A stretch of DNA of 64,000 nucleotides from Streptomyces sp. D2-8 (GTDB lineage Bacteria > Actinomycetota > Actinomycetes > Streptomycetales > Streptomycetaceae). A program made the position numbers and the translations under genes. The stretch is from positions 1 through 64,000 of the forward strand of contig NZ_JAAHBP010000018.1 in NCBI RefSeq assembly GCF_023184515.1, in the 5' to 3' direction. The stretch's first letter is position 1, and each line of letters opens with the position of its first letter. This document shows positions 33,809 to 42,379 of the stretch, piece after piece. The notes under the pieces were generated by a model. It saw only the letters and a list, made by a program, of their open reading frames with translations, was not told where the DNA came from and searched no databases.

Positions 33809-34858
33809 TCAGCCGACGTTGTTGCCCCACAGGGTCTTGTCGTCCACGTTGTCCTTGGTCACCAGCGGAGCCGCGAGCTGGTCCTCGAGGCCGTTGGGCA
33901 GCTTGATGATGGTGGAGTCGTGGTCGGTCTCGCCCGGCTTGAAGGTCTTGCCCTCGGCCGCGGCCTTGGCGTAGTACAGCGCGTACTTGGCGTACAGGTC
34001 CGCGGGCTGGGAGACGGTGGCGTCGATCTGACCCTTGCGGATGGCCTCGAACTCCTGGGGGATGCCGTCGTTGGAGACGATCGAGATGTGCCCCTTCCGG
34101 CCGGCGGGCTTCAGCAGACCCTTCTGCTCGAGGAGGGCCAGGGTCGGCTGGAGGAAGGCACCGCCGGCCTGCATGTAGATGCCGTTCAGGTCGGGGTGCT
34201 GGGCCAGCAGGCTCTGCAGCTTGGCGGAGGCCACGTCGCCCTTCCACTCGGTGGGCAGCTCGAAGACCTTGATCTTCGGGAACTTCTCCTTCATGCAGGC
34301 GGCGAACGCCTCGGAGCGGTCCCGGCCGTTGATGGAGTCCAGGGAGCCCTGGAACTCGGCGACCTTGCCCTTGCCGCCCAGCTGCTTCCCGAGGAACTCG
34401 CAGGCCTTGGTGCCGTACGCCCGGTTGTCGGCGCGCACGACCATGTAGACGTCGCCCTTGTCGGGCCGGGTGTCGACGCTGACCACGGGGATCTTCTTCG
34501 ACGCGAGGGTGTCGAGGGTGGAGGCGATGGCCCCGGTGTCCTGCGGAGCGATGACCACGGCCTTGGCCCCGGTGTTCTGGAACACCTGCACGTTGGCGAC
34601 CAGCTTGGTGACGTCGTTCTGCGAGTTGCTGATCGGCAGCGCTTTGATGCCTTCGGACTTGACGTCCTTCTTCAGGTACTCGGCGTAGGAGTTCCAGAAG
34701 TCGGAGTCGGAGCGCGGCAGGTCGATGCCGATGGCGGGCTTGTCGCCGCCCGAGGCGGCCGAGTCCGTGCCTTCGCGGTTGCACGCGGTGGCGAGGGCCA
34801 GTACCGCGAGGACGGCGGTGGCGGCTGCTGCGGTGGAGCGGGTGCGAGCGAGGTTCAT
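33809..34858 (-). CDS. Periplasmic-type sugar-binding lipoprotein (CUT2)
   Basis: 349 residues. Lipoprotein signal with lipobox LATAC (Cys about residue 26), then a Peripla_BP_4-type fold: AIGIDLPRSDSDFWNSYAEYLKK, VVIAPQDTGAIASTLDTLAS, VVSVDTRPD and the hinge region GIYMQAGGAFLQPTL. First gene of the transport operon (then ATPase, permease, FadR regulator) and divergent from the fucose catabolic operon, so L-fucose is the probable ligand. ATG 34858; a regulon motif lies about 230 bp upstream at 35091. Confidence 0.9.
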   Translation of the reverse strand: MNLARTRSTAAAATAVLAVLALATACNREGTDSAASGGDKPAIGIDLPRSDSDFWNSYAEYLKKDVKSEGIKALPISNSQNDVTKLVANVQVFQNTGAKAVVIAPQDTGAIASTLDTLASKKIPVVSVDTRPDKGDVYMVVRADNRAYGTKACEFLGKQLGGKGKVAEFQGSLDSINGRDRSEAFAACMKEKFPKIKVFELPTEWKGDVASAKLQSLLAQHPDLNGIYMQAGGAFLQPTLALLEQKGLLKPAGRKGHISIVSNDGIPQEFEAIRKGQIDATVSQPADLYAKYALYYAKAAAEGKTFKPGETDHDSTIIKLPNGLEDQLAAPLVTKDNVDDKTLWGNNVG

Positions 34859-35090
34859 GGCCGTGTTCTCTCCTTAGCCAGGGGCACTGGGCCGCAGGGC
34901 AACGGTGGGGAGGGCGTCCCTGCCTGCGGGGGAGGTGCGAGGTCGCCGGACGGGCAGTTGCCGATCCGGCGCGGAAACGCGCGGATCATGCCCTGAGGGG
35001 TGGGTGTGAGGGTGAGCCGGGGACCGAGCATGCGGAGATGGGGCGACCGCATCCTTGTGAGCCGAAGGGGCGCACTGGAAGGTGCAAACC

Positions 35091-35105
35091 ATTCCTCCGA
35101 TGTAT
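35091..35105. promoter_or_regulatory. Fucose-regulon motif, transporter side
   Basis: ATTCCTCCGATGTAT keeps the right arm CGATGTAT perfectly and a weaker left arm. It is almost the exact reverse complement of the copy at 35531, which has the good arm on the other side. Located 233 bp upstream of the binding-protein start. Confidence 0.55.
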
Positions 35106-35530
35106 CTCGGACGTCGAGGACGTTACGACGGCGTTGACGACGTTGACAAGAGTTCGCCGCCAGAGATTTGCGGGACATCAGGCCGTAGGACGCCCCGGCG
35201 CCGCCCCGACCTCGCGACTTCGCACCGGTACCTGCTGCGACCTGCAAAGTTCCGGTCCTCGTACGTGACGGGCGAGGCGCTGCGGCTGCTCACGATTCGA
35301 CAACGCAGCCGCCTGGGCCGGCTGAGGGAGGGGCGGGAATGGGCGCCCGGCGGAGCCGCGTCTCCCTCGGGCAACCGGGGAATGCCTGTCCGTATCGCTC
35401 TCACCAGTGGAGGAGGCGTCTGCGGATCACATCGGATTCATCGGAGGGCGCCTCGCGTGTCGGTCCCATTCCCTTGCGCGGCCATGGTCAACATGCCTTT
35501 GTGAGTCCTTGAGCGGCAACGTCCGAACAA

Positions 35531-35545
35531 ATACATCCGAGGAAT
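35531..35545. promoter_or_regulatory. Fucose-regulon motif, distal catabolic copy
   Basis: ATACATCCGAGGAAT has a perfect left arm ATACATCC and a degenerate right arm. It lies 59 bp (between starts) from the copy at 35590, close to 5.6 helical turns, and about 175 bp before the first catabolic gene. Confidence 0.55.
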
Positions 35546-35589
35546 CCATTGTCAGGTGCGGTCTCCCCCTCTAGGGTCACTGTGCCGCC

Positions 35590-35604
35590 ATACATCCGAT
35601 GACT
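35590..35604. promoter_or_regulatory. Fucose-regulon motif, proximal catabolic copy
   Basis: ATACATCCGATGACT, 115 bp upstream of the GTG at 35719. It shares the first 12 bases with the copies at 24833 and 41221. Confidence 0.65.
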
Positions 35605-35718
35605 ATGGATGTGGGTGAGCGAAGCCCGCCGGCAGGCCCGGCCCGGCGCACTGCAGGCGGCTCAGCCCCACGGCCGCCCGTCACTCAGACGAAAACCCGC
35701 ATGACGAGGGAGCCCCCA

Positions 35719-36570
35719 GTGAAACTGCTACGAGTCGGCGCCCCCGGTGAGGAGCGACCCGCAGTCCGGACCGACGACGGCCGGCTGCTGGACCTGTCCT
35801 CTGTGACCCGGGACATCGACGGCGACTTCCTCGCCTCCGGGGGAGTGGACCGGGCCCGCGCGGCCGTGGTGGCGGGCGGGCTGCCCGAGCTCGACACCGA
35901 CGGCCTGCGGATCGGCGCCCCCCTCGCCCGACCCGGCAAAATCATCTGCGTCGGGCTGAACTACCGCGACCACGCCACCGAGACCGGCGCCGCGATCCCG
36001 CCCCGCCCGGTGGTCTTCATGAAGGACCCGGGCACGGTCGTCGGCCCCTACGACGAGGTGCTGATCCCCCGGAACTCGGTCAAGACCGACTGGGAGGTCG
36101 AACTGGCGGTCGTCATCGGACGGCGGGCCCGCTACCTCGACGGCCCCGAGGCCGCGCGGGCCGTGATCGCGGGCTACGCGATCAGTCATGACGTCTCGGA
36201 GCGCGAGTTCCAGCTGGAGTACTCCCCGCAGTGGGACCTGGGCAAGTCCTGCGAGACCTTCAACCCGCTCGGCCCCTGGCTGGTCACCGCCGACGAGGTC
36301 GCCGACCCGCCGGACCTCGGCCTGCACCTGAGCGTCAACGGAGTGAAGCGGCAGGACGGCCACACCGCCGACATGATCTTCTCGGTCGACCACATCGTGT
36401 CGTACCTGAGCCAGTACATGGTCCTGGAGCCGGGTGACGTGATCAACACCGGTACGCCCGCGGGCGTGGCTCTCGGCCTTCCCGGCCGGCCCTTCCTGCG
36501 CCCCGGCGACACCGTCGAGCTCTCTGTCGACGGCCTCGGCAGCCAGCGCCAGACCTTCGCGCAAGCGTGA
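35719..36570 (+). CDS. FAH-family hydrolase, probable 2,4-diketo-3-deoxy-L-fuconate hydrolase
   Basis: 283 residues of the fumarylacetoacetate hydrolase fold: [17 protein letters not shown] (about 73-89), [14 protein letters not shown], the metal-ligand Glu-x-Glu/Asp of [17 protein letters not shown] (about 118-134) and [11 protein letters not shown] near 245. In the oxidative L-fucose route this family cleaves 2,4-diketo-3-deoxy-L-fuconate to pyruvate and L-lactate. GTG 35719 is preceded by GAGGGAG at suitable spacing; an upstream ATG at 35599 would add a random-looking leader and overlap a regulon motif. First gene of a six-gene operon. Confidence 0.88.
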   Translation: MKLLRVGAPGEERPAVRTDDGRLLDLSSVTRDIDGDFLASGGVDRARAAVVAGGLPELDTDGLRIGAPLARPGKIICVGLNYRDHATETGAAIPPRPVVFMKDPGTVVGPYDEVLIPRNSVKTDWEVELAVVIGRRARYLDGPEAARAVIAGYAISHDVSEREFQLEYSPQWDLGKSCETFNPLGPWLVTADEVADPPDLGLHLSVNGVKRQDGHTADMIFSVDHIVSYLSQYMVLEPGDVINTGTPAGVALGLPGRPFLRPGDTVELSVDGLGSQRQTFAQA

Positions 36571-36584
36571 AAGGCAGGACCCCC

Positions 36585-37922
36585 TTGACTACCACCGCCG
36601 CCCGGATCACCGCCGTCGACACCTACGACGTCCGCTTCCCCACCTCGCGGGAACTGGACGGCTCCGACGCGATGAACCCCGACCCCGACTACTCCGCCGC
36701 CTATGTCGTGCTGCGCACCGACGCCGCCGACGGGCACGAGGGCCACGGCTTCACCTTCACCATCGGACGCGGTAACGATGTCCAGGTCGCCGCGATCGGC
36801 GCCCTGCGGCCCCACCTCGTGGGCCGCTCCGTGGAGGAGCTGTGCGCCGACCCGGGCTCGGTCAGCCGCGACCTGATCGGGGACAGCCAACTGCGCTGGC
36901 TGGGCCCCGAGAAGGGCGTGATGCACATGGCCATCGGCGCGGTCGTCAACGCCGTGTGGGACCTCGCCGCCAAGCGCGCCGGGGAGCCGCTGTGGCGACT
37001 GCTCGCCCACGCCGACCCCGAGTGGCTGGTCTCCCAGGTCGACTTCCGTTACATCGCCGACGCCCTCACCCCCGAGGACGCCCTCCGACTGCTGCGCGAG
37101 GGCCGCGCCGGGCTCGCGGAGCGCGAGGCCGACCTGCTGGAACGCGGCTACCCCGGCTACACCACCTCTCCGGGCTGGCTCGGATACTCCGACGAGAAGC
37201 TCACCCGGCTGGCCAAGCAGGCCGTCGCCGACGGCTTCACCCAGATCAAGCTCAAGGTCGGCGCCGACCTGGCCGACGACGTCCGCCGCATGCGCACCGC
37301 CCGCGCCGCCGTCGGCGAGGGGATCCGCATCGCCATCGACGCCAACCAGCGCTGGAACGTCGGTGAGGCGGTCGAATGGACCAATGCCCTCACCGAGTTC
37401 GACCCGTACTGGATCGAGGAGCCCACCAGCCCGGACGACATCCTCGGCCACGCCGCCGTCCGCCGGGGCGTAGCCCCCGTGAAGGTCGCCACCGGCGAAC
37501 ACGTGCAGAATCGCGTCGTCTTCAAGCAGCTCCTCCAGGCCGACGCCATCGACGTGCTCCAGATCGACGCGGCCCGGGTCGGAGGGGTCAACGAGAACCT
37601 CGCGATCCTGCTGCTCGCCGCGAAGTTCGGGGTGCCGGTGTGCCCGCACGCCGGCGGAGTGGGCCTGTGCGAGCTGGTGCAGCACCTGTCGATGTTCGAC
37701 TACCTGGCACTGTCCGGCACGACCGAGAACCGCGTCATCGAGTTCGTCGACCACCTCCACGAACACTTCGCCGCACCCGTGGTGATGCGCGACGGTCACT
37801 ACACCGCGCCGCTGACCCCGGGCTTCTCCGCCACCATGCACCCCGAGTCCCTCACTGAATACCGTTACCCGGACGGCACCTTCTGGGCCGCCGACCTCTC
37901 GGGACGGAAGGAAGAGGCATGA
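36585..37922 (+). CDS. L-fuconate dehydratase (enolase superfamily)
   Basis: About 445 residues, the usual length for L-fuconate dehydratase. [20 protein letters not shown] marks the family's active-site lid. In the barrel, FTQIKLKVG supplies the Lys-x-Lys base, [11 protein letters not shown] the first metal Asp, [10 protein letters not shown] the second metal Glu, [11 protein letters not shown] the third, and [12 protein letters not shown] the His. It removes water from L-fuconate to give 2-keto-3-deoxy-L-fuconate. TTG 36585 follows AAGGCAGGA at five bases; GTG 36567, overlapping the upstream stop, is an alternative. A decayed paralogue lies at 47.4-48.2 kb. Confidence 0.9.
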   Translation: MTTTAARITAVDTYDVRFPTSRELDGSDAMNPDPDYSAAYVVLRTDAADGHEGHGFTFTIGRGNDVQVAAIGALRPHLVGRSVEELCADPGSVSRDLIGDSQLRWLGPEKGVMHMAIGAVVNAVWDLAAKRAGEPLWRLLAHADPEWLVSQVDFRYIADALTPEDALRLLREGRAGLAEREADLLERGYPGYTTSPGWLGYSDEKLTRLAKQAVADGFTQIKLKVGADLADDVRRMRTARAAVGEGIRIAIDANQRWNVGEAVEWTNALTEFDPYWIEEPTSPDDILGHAAVRRGVAPVKVATGEHVQNRVVFKQLLQADAIDVLQIDAARVGGVNENLAILLLAAKFGVPVCPHAGGVGLCELVQHLSMFDYLALSGTTENRVIEFVDHLHEHFAAPVVMRDGHYTAPLTPGFSATMHPESLTEYRYPDGTFWAADLSGRKEEA

Positions 37923-38677
37923 CCGGTCTGTCAGGGCTCAGGGCCGTCGTCACCGGGGGCGCGTCCGGCATCGGGCTCGCCACCGCCCGCGCACTGGCGG
38001 CGCAGGGCGCGGCGGTCGCCGTGCTCGACCTCGATCCGCGCGGCGCCGGCGAACCGCTGCTCGGCCTCCGGGCCGACGTCAGCGACGACGTCTCCGTACG
38101 CGCCGCCGTGGAACAGGCCGCCGAGCGGCTCGGCGGCCTGGACATCCTCGTGAACAACGCCGGCATCGGCGCGGTGGGCACCATCGAGGACAACCCGGAC
38201 GAGCAGTGGCACCGGGTGCTGGACGTCAATGTCCTCGGCATGGTGCGCACCACGCGCGCCGCCCTGCCCCACCTGCGGCGCTCCGCGCACGCGGCCGTGG
38301 TCAACACGTGCTCGATCGCCGCCACCGCGGGACTTCCTCAGCGCGCGCTGTACTGCGCCAGCAAGGGTGCGGTCCTCTCCCTGACCCTCGCCATGGCCGC
38401 CGACCACGTCCGCGAGGGCATCCGCGTCAACTGCGTCAACCCCGGCACCGCCGACACCCCCTGGGTCTCCCGCCTGCTGGACGCGGCCGACGACCCCGAG
38501 GCCGAACGCGCGGCCCTCAACGCCCGCCAGCCCATGGGACGTCTGGTGACGGCCGACGAGGTCGCCGCCGCCATCGTCTACCTCGCCAGTCCGGCCGCGG
38601 CATCCGTCACCGGCACCGCGCTCGCGGTGGACGGCGGCATGCAGGGACTGCGGCTGCGCCCGGTGGAGCGGTCGTGA
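37919..38677 (+). CDS. SDR, probable 2-keto-3-deoxy-L-fuconate dehydrogenase
   Basis: 252 residues of a classical [20 protein letters not shown] (about 10-26), Asp in VLDLDP favouring [14 protein letters not shown] (about 78-88), catalytic Ser in [10 protein letters not shown] and YCASKG (about 142-147), then [13 protein letters not shown]. In the pathway it oxidises 2-keto-3-deoxy-L-fuconate to the 2,4-diketo acid, the substrate of the FAH-family hydrolase. ATG overlaps the dehydratase stop by four bases, and the stop overlaps the next GTG. Confidence 0.88.
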   Translation: MTGLSGLRAVVTGGASGIGLATARALAAQGAAVAVLDLDPRGAGEPLLGLRADVSDDVSVRAAVEQAAERLGGLDILVNNAGIGAVGTIEDNPDEQWHRVLDVNVLGMVRTTRAALPHLRRSAHAAVVNTCSIAATAGLPQRALYCASKGAVLSLTLAMAADHVREGIRVNCVNPGTADTPWVSRLLDAADDPEAERAALNARQPMGRLVTADEVAAAIVYLASPAAASVTGTALAVDGGMQGLRLRPVERS

Positions 38678-39702
38678 GGACCATCCCGCTGGGCGGCAGC
38701 ACGGTACGGGTCTCGGAACTGGCCCTGGGGTGCGCCGCCCTCGGTAACCTCTTCCACCCGGTTACCGACGAGGACGCCCACGCCACGGTGGAGGCGGCCT
38801 GGGACGCCGGTGTCCGCACCTTCGACACCGCGCCCCACTACGGTCTCGGCCTGTCGGAACGGCGGCTCGGCGCCGCGCTGCGCGACCGCCCCCGCGACAC
38901 TTACACCCTCTCCACCAAGGTGGGCCGGCTTCTCGTGCCCCACCCGGAGGGCGGCGCCGAAGACGACCTGGCCCACGGCTTCGCCGTCCCGGCCGCCCAT
39001 CGCAGGGTCTGGGACTTCAGCGCCGACGGAGTCCTGCGCTCGCTGGAGGCCAGCCTTGAACGCCTCGGCCTCGACCGCGTCGACGTGGCCTTGCTGCACG
39101 ACCCCGACGACCACGCCGAGCAGGCGTTGCGTGAGGCGTACCCGGCGCTGGAGCGGCTGCGCGCCGAAGGCGTGGTCGGAGCGATCGGTGTCGGGATGAA
39201 CCAGTCCGCCCTGCCTGCCCGGTTCCTGCGTGAGACCGACATCGACGTGGTTCTGCTGGCCGGCCGCTACACGCTCCTGGAACAGGACTCGCTCACCGAA
39301 CTGCTCCCGGAGGCGGCCGCCCGCGGCCGGAGCGTGGTCATCGGCGGAGTGTTCAACTCCGGGCTGCTGACGGCCCCCCGGCCCGGCGCCACCTACGACT
39401 ACGCACCCGCGCCGCAGCCGGTCCTCGACCGGGCGCTGCGGCTCCTGGAGGTCTGCGAACGCCACGGCGTGCCGCTGCGGGCCGCCGCGCTGCGCTTCCC
39501 GTTCGGCCATCCCGCGGTCACGAGCGTCCTGACGGGCGCGCGCTCCCCCCAGGAGGTGCGCGACACGGTGGAGCAGCTGCGGCGCCCGATTCCGGACGCC
39601 CTGTGGGAGGAACTGCGCGCCGAGGAACTGCTGGACCCGGACACCCCCGTCCCCGCAGCCGCGCCGACCGGGAAAGCCGCGCCGTCGAAGGAGACGTCAT
39701 GA
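38674..39702 (+). CDS. Aldo/keto reductase, probable L-fucose dehydrogenase
   Basis: 342 residues. The AKR tetrad is visible: Asp and Tyr in TFDTAPHYGLGLSE (about 49-62), Lys in LSTKVGRLLVPHPEGG (about 79-94) and His in LLHDPDDH (about 139-146). The PHYG/KVGRLL pattern is that of the AKR group containing bacterial L-fucose (D-threo-aldose) dehydrogenases, which oxidise the sugar at C1 to the lactone with NAD(P). It is placed between the SDR and mutarotase with GTGA and ATGA overlaps. Confidence 0.88.
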   Translation: MRTIPLGGSTVRVSELALGCAALGNLFHPVTDEDAHATVEAAWDAGVRTFDTAPHYGLGLSERRLGAALRDRPRDTYTLSTKVGRLLVPHPEGGAEDDLAHGFAVPAAHRRVWDFSADGVLRSLEASLERLGLDRVDVALLHDPDDHAEQALREAYPALERLRAEGVVGAIGVGMNQSALPARFLRETDIDVVLLAGRYTLLEQDSLTELLPEAAARGRSVVIGGVFNSGLLTAPRPGATYDYAPAPQPVLDRALRLLEVCERHGVPLRAAALRFPFGHPAVTSVLTGARSPQEVRDTVEQLRRPIPDALWEELRAEELLDPDTPVPAAAPTGKAAPSKETS

Positions 39703-40010
39703 GGGTCGCCCTGCACACCAAGGTCCGCGCCGACCGTATCGAGGAGTACGAGGCCGCGCACCGGGAGGTGCCCGAGGAGCTCACCGCCGCGATCCGCGCC
39801 GCGGGGGTGCGGGAATGGACGATCTGGCGCAGCGGCACGGACCTGTTCCATGTGCTGGTGGTCGAGGACTACCAGGCGATGATCGCCGAACTCGACAAGC
39901 TGCCCGTCAACATCGCCTGGCAGGCCAGGATGGCCGACCTGCTCGACGTCGTCCACGACTACTCCGCGCAGGGCGCGGACGCCTCACTGCCGGTGGTGTG
40001 GGAATTGTGA
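39699..40010 (+). CDS. L-rhamnose/L-fucose mutarotase-family protein
   Basis: 103 residues, the size of RhaM-type mutarotases: ALHTKVRADRIEEYEAAHRE at the start (family: K...d.ieeYkkyH), IRAAGVREWTIWRSGTDLFHVL and a C-terminal [16 protein letters not shown]. It would interconvert fucose anomers so that the aldo/keto reductase sees its preferred form. The usual catalytic His in YxxxH is kept (EYEAAH). Confidence 0.85.
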   Translation: MRVALHTKVRADRIEEYEAAHREVPEELTAAIRAAGVREWTIWRSGTDLFHVLVVEDYQAMIAELDKLPVNIAWQARMADLLDVVHDYSAQGADASLPVVWEL

Positions 40011-40924
40011 CCGGACCGGAGACCGTGCCCGGCATCGTGGACGCCCACCACCATGTGTGGGACCTGTCCGTGCGCGACCAGGACTGGATCAGCGGAGCCG
40101 AACTCGCCCCGCTGCGACGCGACTTCACCCTCGACGACCTGGCACCGGAGGCCCGCGCGGCCGGTGTCACCGCCACCGTGCTGGTGCAGACGATCACCGT
40201 GCCGGAGGAGACGCCGGAGTTCCTGGCCCTGGCCGCCGACAGCGACCTGGTCGCCGGAGTCGTCGGCTGGACCGACCTGACCGCCCCCGACATCGCCGAT
40301 ACCCTCGCAGGGCTGCGCGCGGGCCCCGGAGGGGAGCACCTGGTGGGCATCCGCCACCAGGTGCAGAGCGAACCCGACCCGCGCTGGCTCGAACGCCCCG
40401 ACGTACTGCACGGCCTCTCCGCGATCGCCGAGGCGGGACTCGTCTACGACCTCGTGGTGAAGCCGCACCACCTCGCGGCGGCCGTCGCGGCCGCGGAGCG
40501 CCTGCCGGGCCTCACCTTCGTCCTCGACCACATCGGCAAGCCGCCCATCGCGTCCGGCGAAATCGACCCCTGGGCCCAGCAGATCCGGCGCCTCGCCGGC
40601 CTTCCCAACACCGTCTGCAAACTCTCCGGCATGGTCACCGAAGCCGACTGGGGCTCCTGGAGCGTCGCGGCCCTCACGCCGTACGCCGACACCGTGCTCG
40701 ACGCCTTCGGACCCGCGCGGCTGATGTTCGGCTCCGACTGGCCCGTCTGCCGGCTCGCCGCCACGTACGCCGAAGTGCTCGCCGCCGTACGCGAGCTGAC
40801 GGCCGGGCTCGGGCCGGCCGAGCGCCACGACGTCTTCACCGGCACGGCCGCGCGGACCTACGACCTCTCCGTCACACGGCCGGCCCCGCCCCAGGAACCC
40901 CGCCGGCGAACGTCCCGCCGCTGA
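40007..40924 (+). CDS. Amidohydrolase-family lactonase, probable L-fuconolactonase
   Basis: 305 residues. N-terminal [10 protein letters not shown] (the HxH metal motif, about 9-18), [22 protein letters not shown] near 145, LDHIGKPPI (about 169-177) and MFGSDWPVC near 240 match the amidohydrolase 2 group that includes L-fuconolactonase and L-rhamnonolactonase. It hydrolyses L-fucono-lactone to L-fuconate, linking the aldo/keto reductase to the dehydratase. GTG overlaps the mutarotase stop (GTGA). It closes the operon. Confidence 0.88.
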   Translation: MTGPETVPGIVDAHHHVWDLSVRDQDWISGAELAPLRRDFTLDDLAPEARAAGVTATVLVQTITVPEETPEFLALAADSDLVAGVVGWTDLTAPDIADTLAGLRAGPGGEHLVGIRHQVQSEPDPRWLERPDVLHGLSAIAEAGLVYDLVVKPHHLAAAVAAAERLPGLTFVLDHIGKPPIASGEIDPWAQQIRRLAGLPNTVCKLSGMVTEADWGSWSVAALTPYADTVLDAFGPARLMFGSDWPVCRLAATYAEVLAAVRELTAGLGPAERHDVFTGTAARTYDLSVTRPAPPQEPRRRTSRR

Positions 40925-41162
40925 CCGTCATTCAACTCGACGCGGCGGAGGCAGTGTTCACCACCGTCGCCCCCGCAACCGCCGTGACCGGCACCGTGAT
41001 CCTCGACCACGGTCCGGGCCATCGGGGCGGGTCCTGACCCTGATCTCCGGCCCCTCGGCCACCAGCGACATCGAACTGGACCGTGTCGAGGGCGCACACG
41101 GGCCCGGGACGCTCGACATCGTCGTCGTGCCGCACTTCCCTTCTCTGACCGGACCTGGTTAG
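40925..41162 (+). other. Possible unidentified coding remnant
   Basis: Directly after the lactonase, one plus-strand frame reads [20 protein letters not shown] and [12 protein letters not shown], and another reads [29 protein letters not shown] up to a TAG at 41160-41162. Both have protein-like composition, suggesting a broken gene of about 75 residues, but I recognise no family and no start. It may also be chance. Confidence 0.2.
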
Positions 41163-41220
41163 AGATCCCATCGGAATTTTGCGTCCTCGCTCTGGATGGG
41201 GAGTGGGGCTGTGTCTGTTA

Positions 41221-41235
41221 ATACATCCGATGTTC
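41221..41235. promoter_or_regulatory. Fucose-regulon motif upstream of the expansin
   Basis: ATACATCCGATGTTC, in an A/T-richer context (GTTAATACATCC), 95 bp before the expansin ATG, the same spacing class as at the fucosidase. Confidence 0.6.
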
Positions 41236-41329
41236 ATGCCCGGCACCCGACCCGCCCGAAAATCGGCGGCAACCTTTTCGCCCCCCGCGGCCACTGAGCA
41301 GTGCAACACCGACACGCTCTTCCGAACGG

Positions 41330-42298
41330 ATGAACATGCAAGAGACACGCCAGGCCGCGCGGCAGCGCAGGCAGAGACGTCGGCTGATGGTGGGCACCGC
41401 TGCGGGGCTGGTCGTCACAGGTCTTCTCGTCTGCCTGGTCATGACGATGCAACCGGACCGCAAGGAGGATGCCGGGCGGGCCCCGGCCACGGCCGTCGCC
41501 AACTCCCAGGAGGCTCTCCCGTCGGCGTCGCCAGGGCAGAAGTCGTCGACACCCTCCCCGTCCGCCACCTCCGCGACGCCGTCGGCCGGCGCTACGAAGA
41601 CCCCGAAGGCTTCCGCGGGCAAGTCGACTCCGCGCCCGTCAGCCTCCACGCGAGAGGCTCAGGCTCCGGTCACGTCATCCCTGGCCGGACGGATCCGCCC
41701 CCAGAGCACGTACCAGGGGGTCGCCACCGTGTACAAGGCCGGCGTCGGGGACGGCGCCTGCTCCTACGGCCCGAGCGGCGACATGATGATCGCGGCGATG
41801 AACACCACCGACTACGAGGTCTCCAAGGCCTGCGGCGCGTACGTACGCGTCCGCGCGGCGAACGGCGCCTCGGTCACGGTCCGGATCACCAACGAATGCC
41901 CGCTGCCCTGCGCGCCGGGGCAACTCGACCTCAGCGAACAGGCCTTCGCCAAACTGGCTCCCGTCTCGACCGGCCGGATCTCGATCAGCTGGAGCCTGTT
42001 GAGCCCCGACACGGCGGGCACGATCTCGATCCGGTACAAGAACGGATCCAGCCCCTACTGGTGCGGCGTCCAGGCCATCGGCCACCGCAACCCGCTCGCT
42101 CGGCTGGAAGTCCGCGCCGGCGGCGGCTGGCGCCAGCTGACCCGCACCGACTACAACTACTTCCTCTCTCCCGACGGCAGCGGTTGCGGCGGTGCGATCA
42201 GGATCACCGACATCTACGGCGAACGACTGACCATCAACGGGATCGCCCTGAGGCCGGACGCCGTGCAGTCGGCGGGGGTCCAGTTCGCCCGGCACTGA
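41330..42298 (+). CDS. Bacterial expansin-like protein
   Basis: 322 residues. A cytosolic basic start (RQRRQRRR) and one membrane helix (GTAAGLVVTGLLVCLVM, about 22-40) act as signal or anchor. A Ser/Thr/Pro linker spans about 50-120. Then comes a double-psi beta-barrel with YQGVATVYKAGVGDGACSYG, MIAAMNTTDYE and VTVRITNECPLPCAPGQLDLS, where the catalytic-like Asp of GH45/expansins is in QLDLS. A C-terminal carbohydrate-binding part (YWCGVQAIGHRNPLARLEV, SGCGGAIRITDIYG) follows. Expansins loosen cellulose/xyloglucan without hydrolysis. The ATACATCC motif upstream links it to the fucose genes, and it is convergent with an endoglucanase. Confidence 0.88.
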   Translation: MNMQETRQAARQRRQRRRLMVGTAAGLVVTGLLVCLVMTMQPDRKEDAGRAPATAVANSQEALPSASPGQKSSTPSPSATSATPSAGATKTPKASAGKSTPRPSASTREAQAPVTSSLAGRIRPQSTYQGVATVYKAGVGDGACSYGPSGDMMIAAMNTTDYEVSKACGAYVRVRAANGASVTVRITNECPLPCAPGQLDLSEQAFAKLAPVSTGRISISWSLLSPDTAGTISIRYKNGSSPYWCGVQAIGHRNPLARLEVRAGGGWRQLTRTDYNYFLSPDGSGCGGAIRITDIYGERLTINGIALRPDAVQSAGVQFARH

Positions 42299-42332
42299 CC
42301 CGGCTGCCGGGCGGCTGTGCGGCCTCCGGGGA

Positions 42333-42363
42333 CCCGCCTGTCGGCGTGGAGGGACCAGGCGGG
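42333..42363. terminator. Bidirectional stem-loop between expansin and GH12
   Basis: CCCGCCTG (42333-42340) pairs with CAGGCGGG (42356-42363) across a 15-nt loop in the 81-bp gap between two convergent genes, so it could serve both. Confidence 0.5.
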
Positions 42364-42379
42364 CCCCCAGGAACGTGTG

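Larger units (their letters stand above)
34859..35718. other. 860-bp divergent control region of the fucose operons
   Basis: No gene is supported here; the open frames lack motifs and are interrupted. The stretch separates the transporter operon (leftward) from the catabolic operon (rightward) and contains three copies of the fucose motif, one near the transporter side and two near the catabolic side. It also includes locally A/T-rich patches at 35500-35610 suited to promoters. Confidence 0.6.

Noticed and set aside
32073-34784. A 903-residue frame joining the ATPase to the region of the binding protein
   Set aside because: The upstream 340 residues are an out-of-frame, Arg-rich shadow of the binding-protein gene; the ATPase has its own ATG at 33686.
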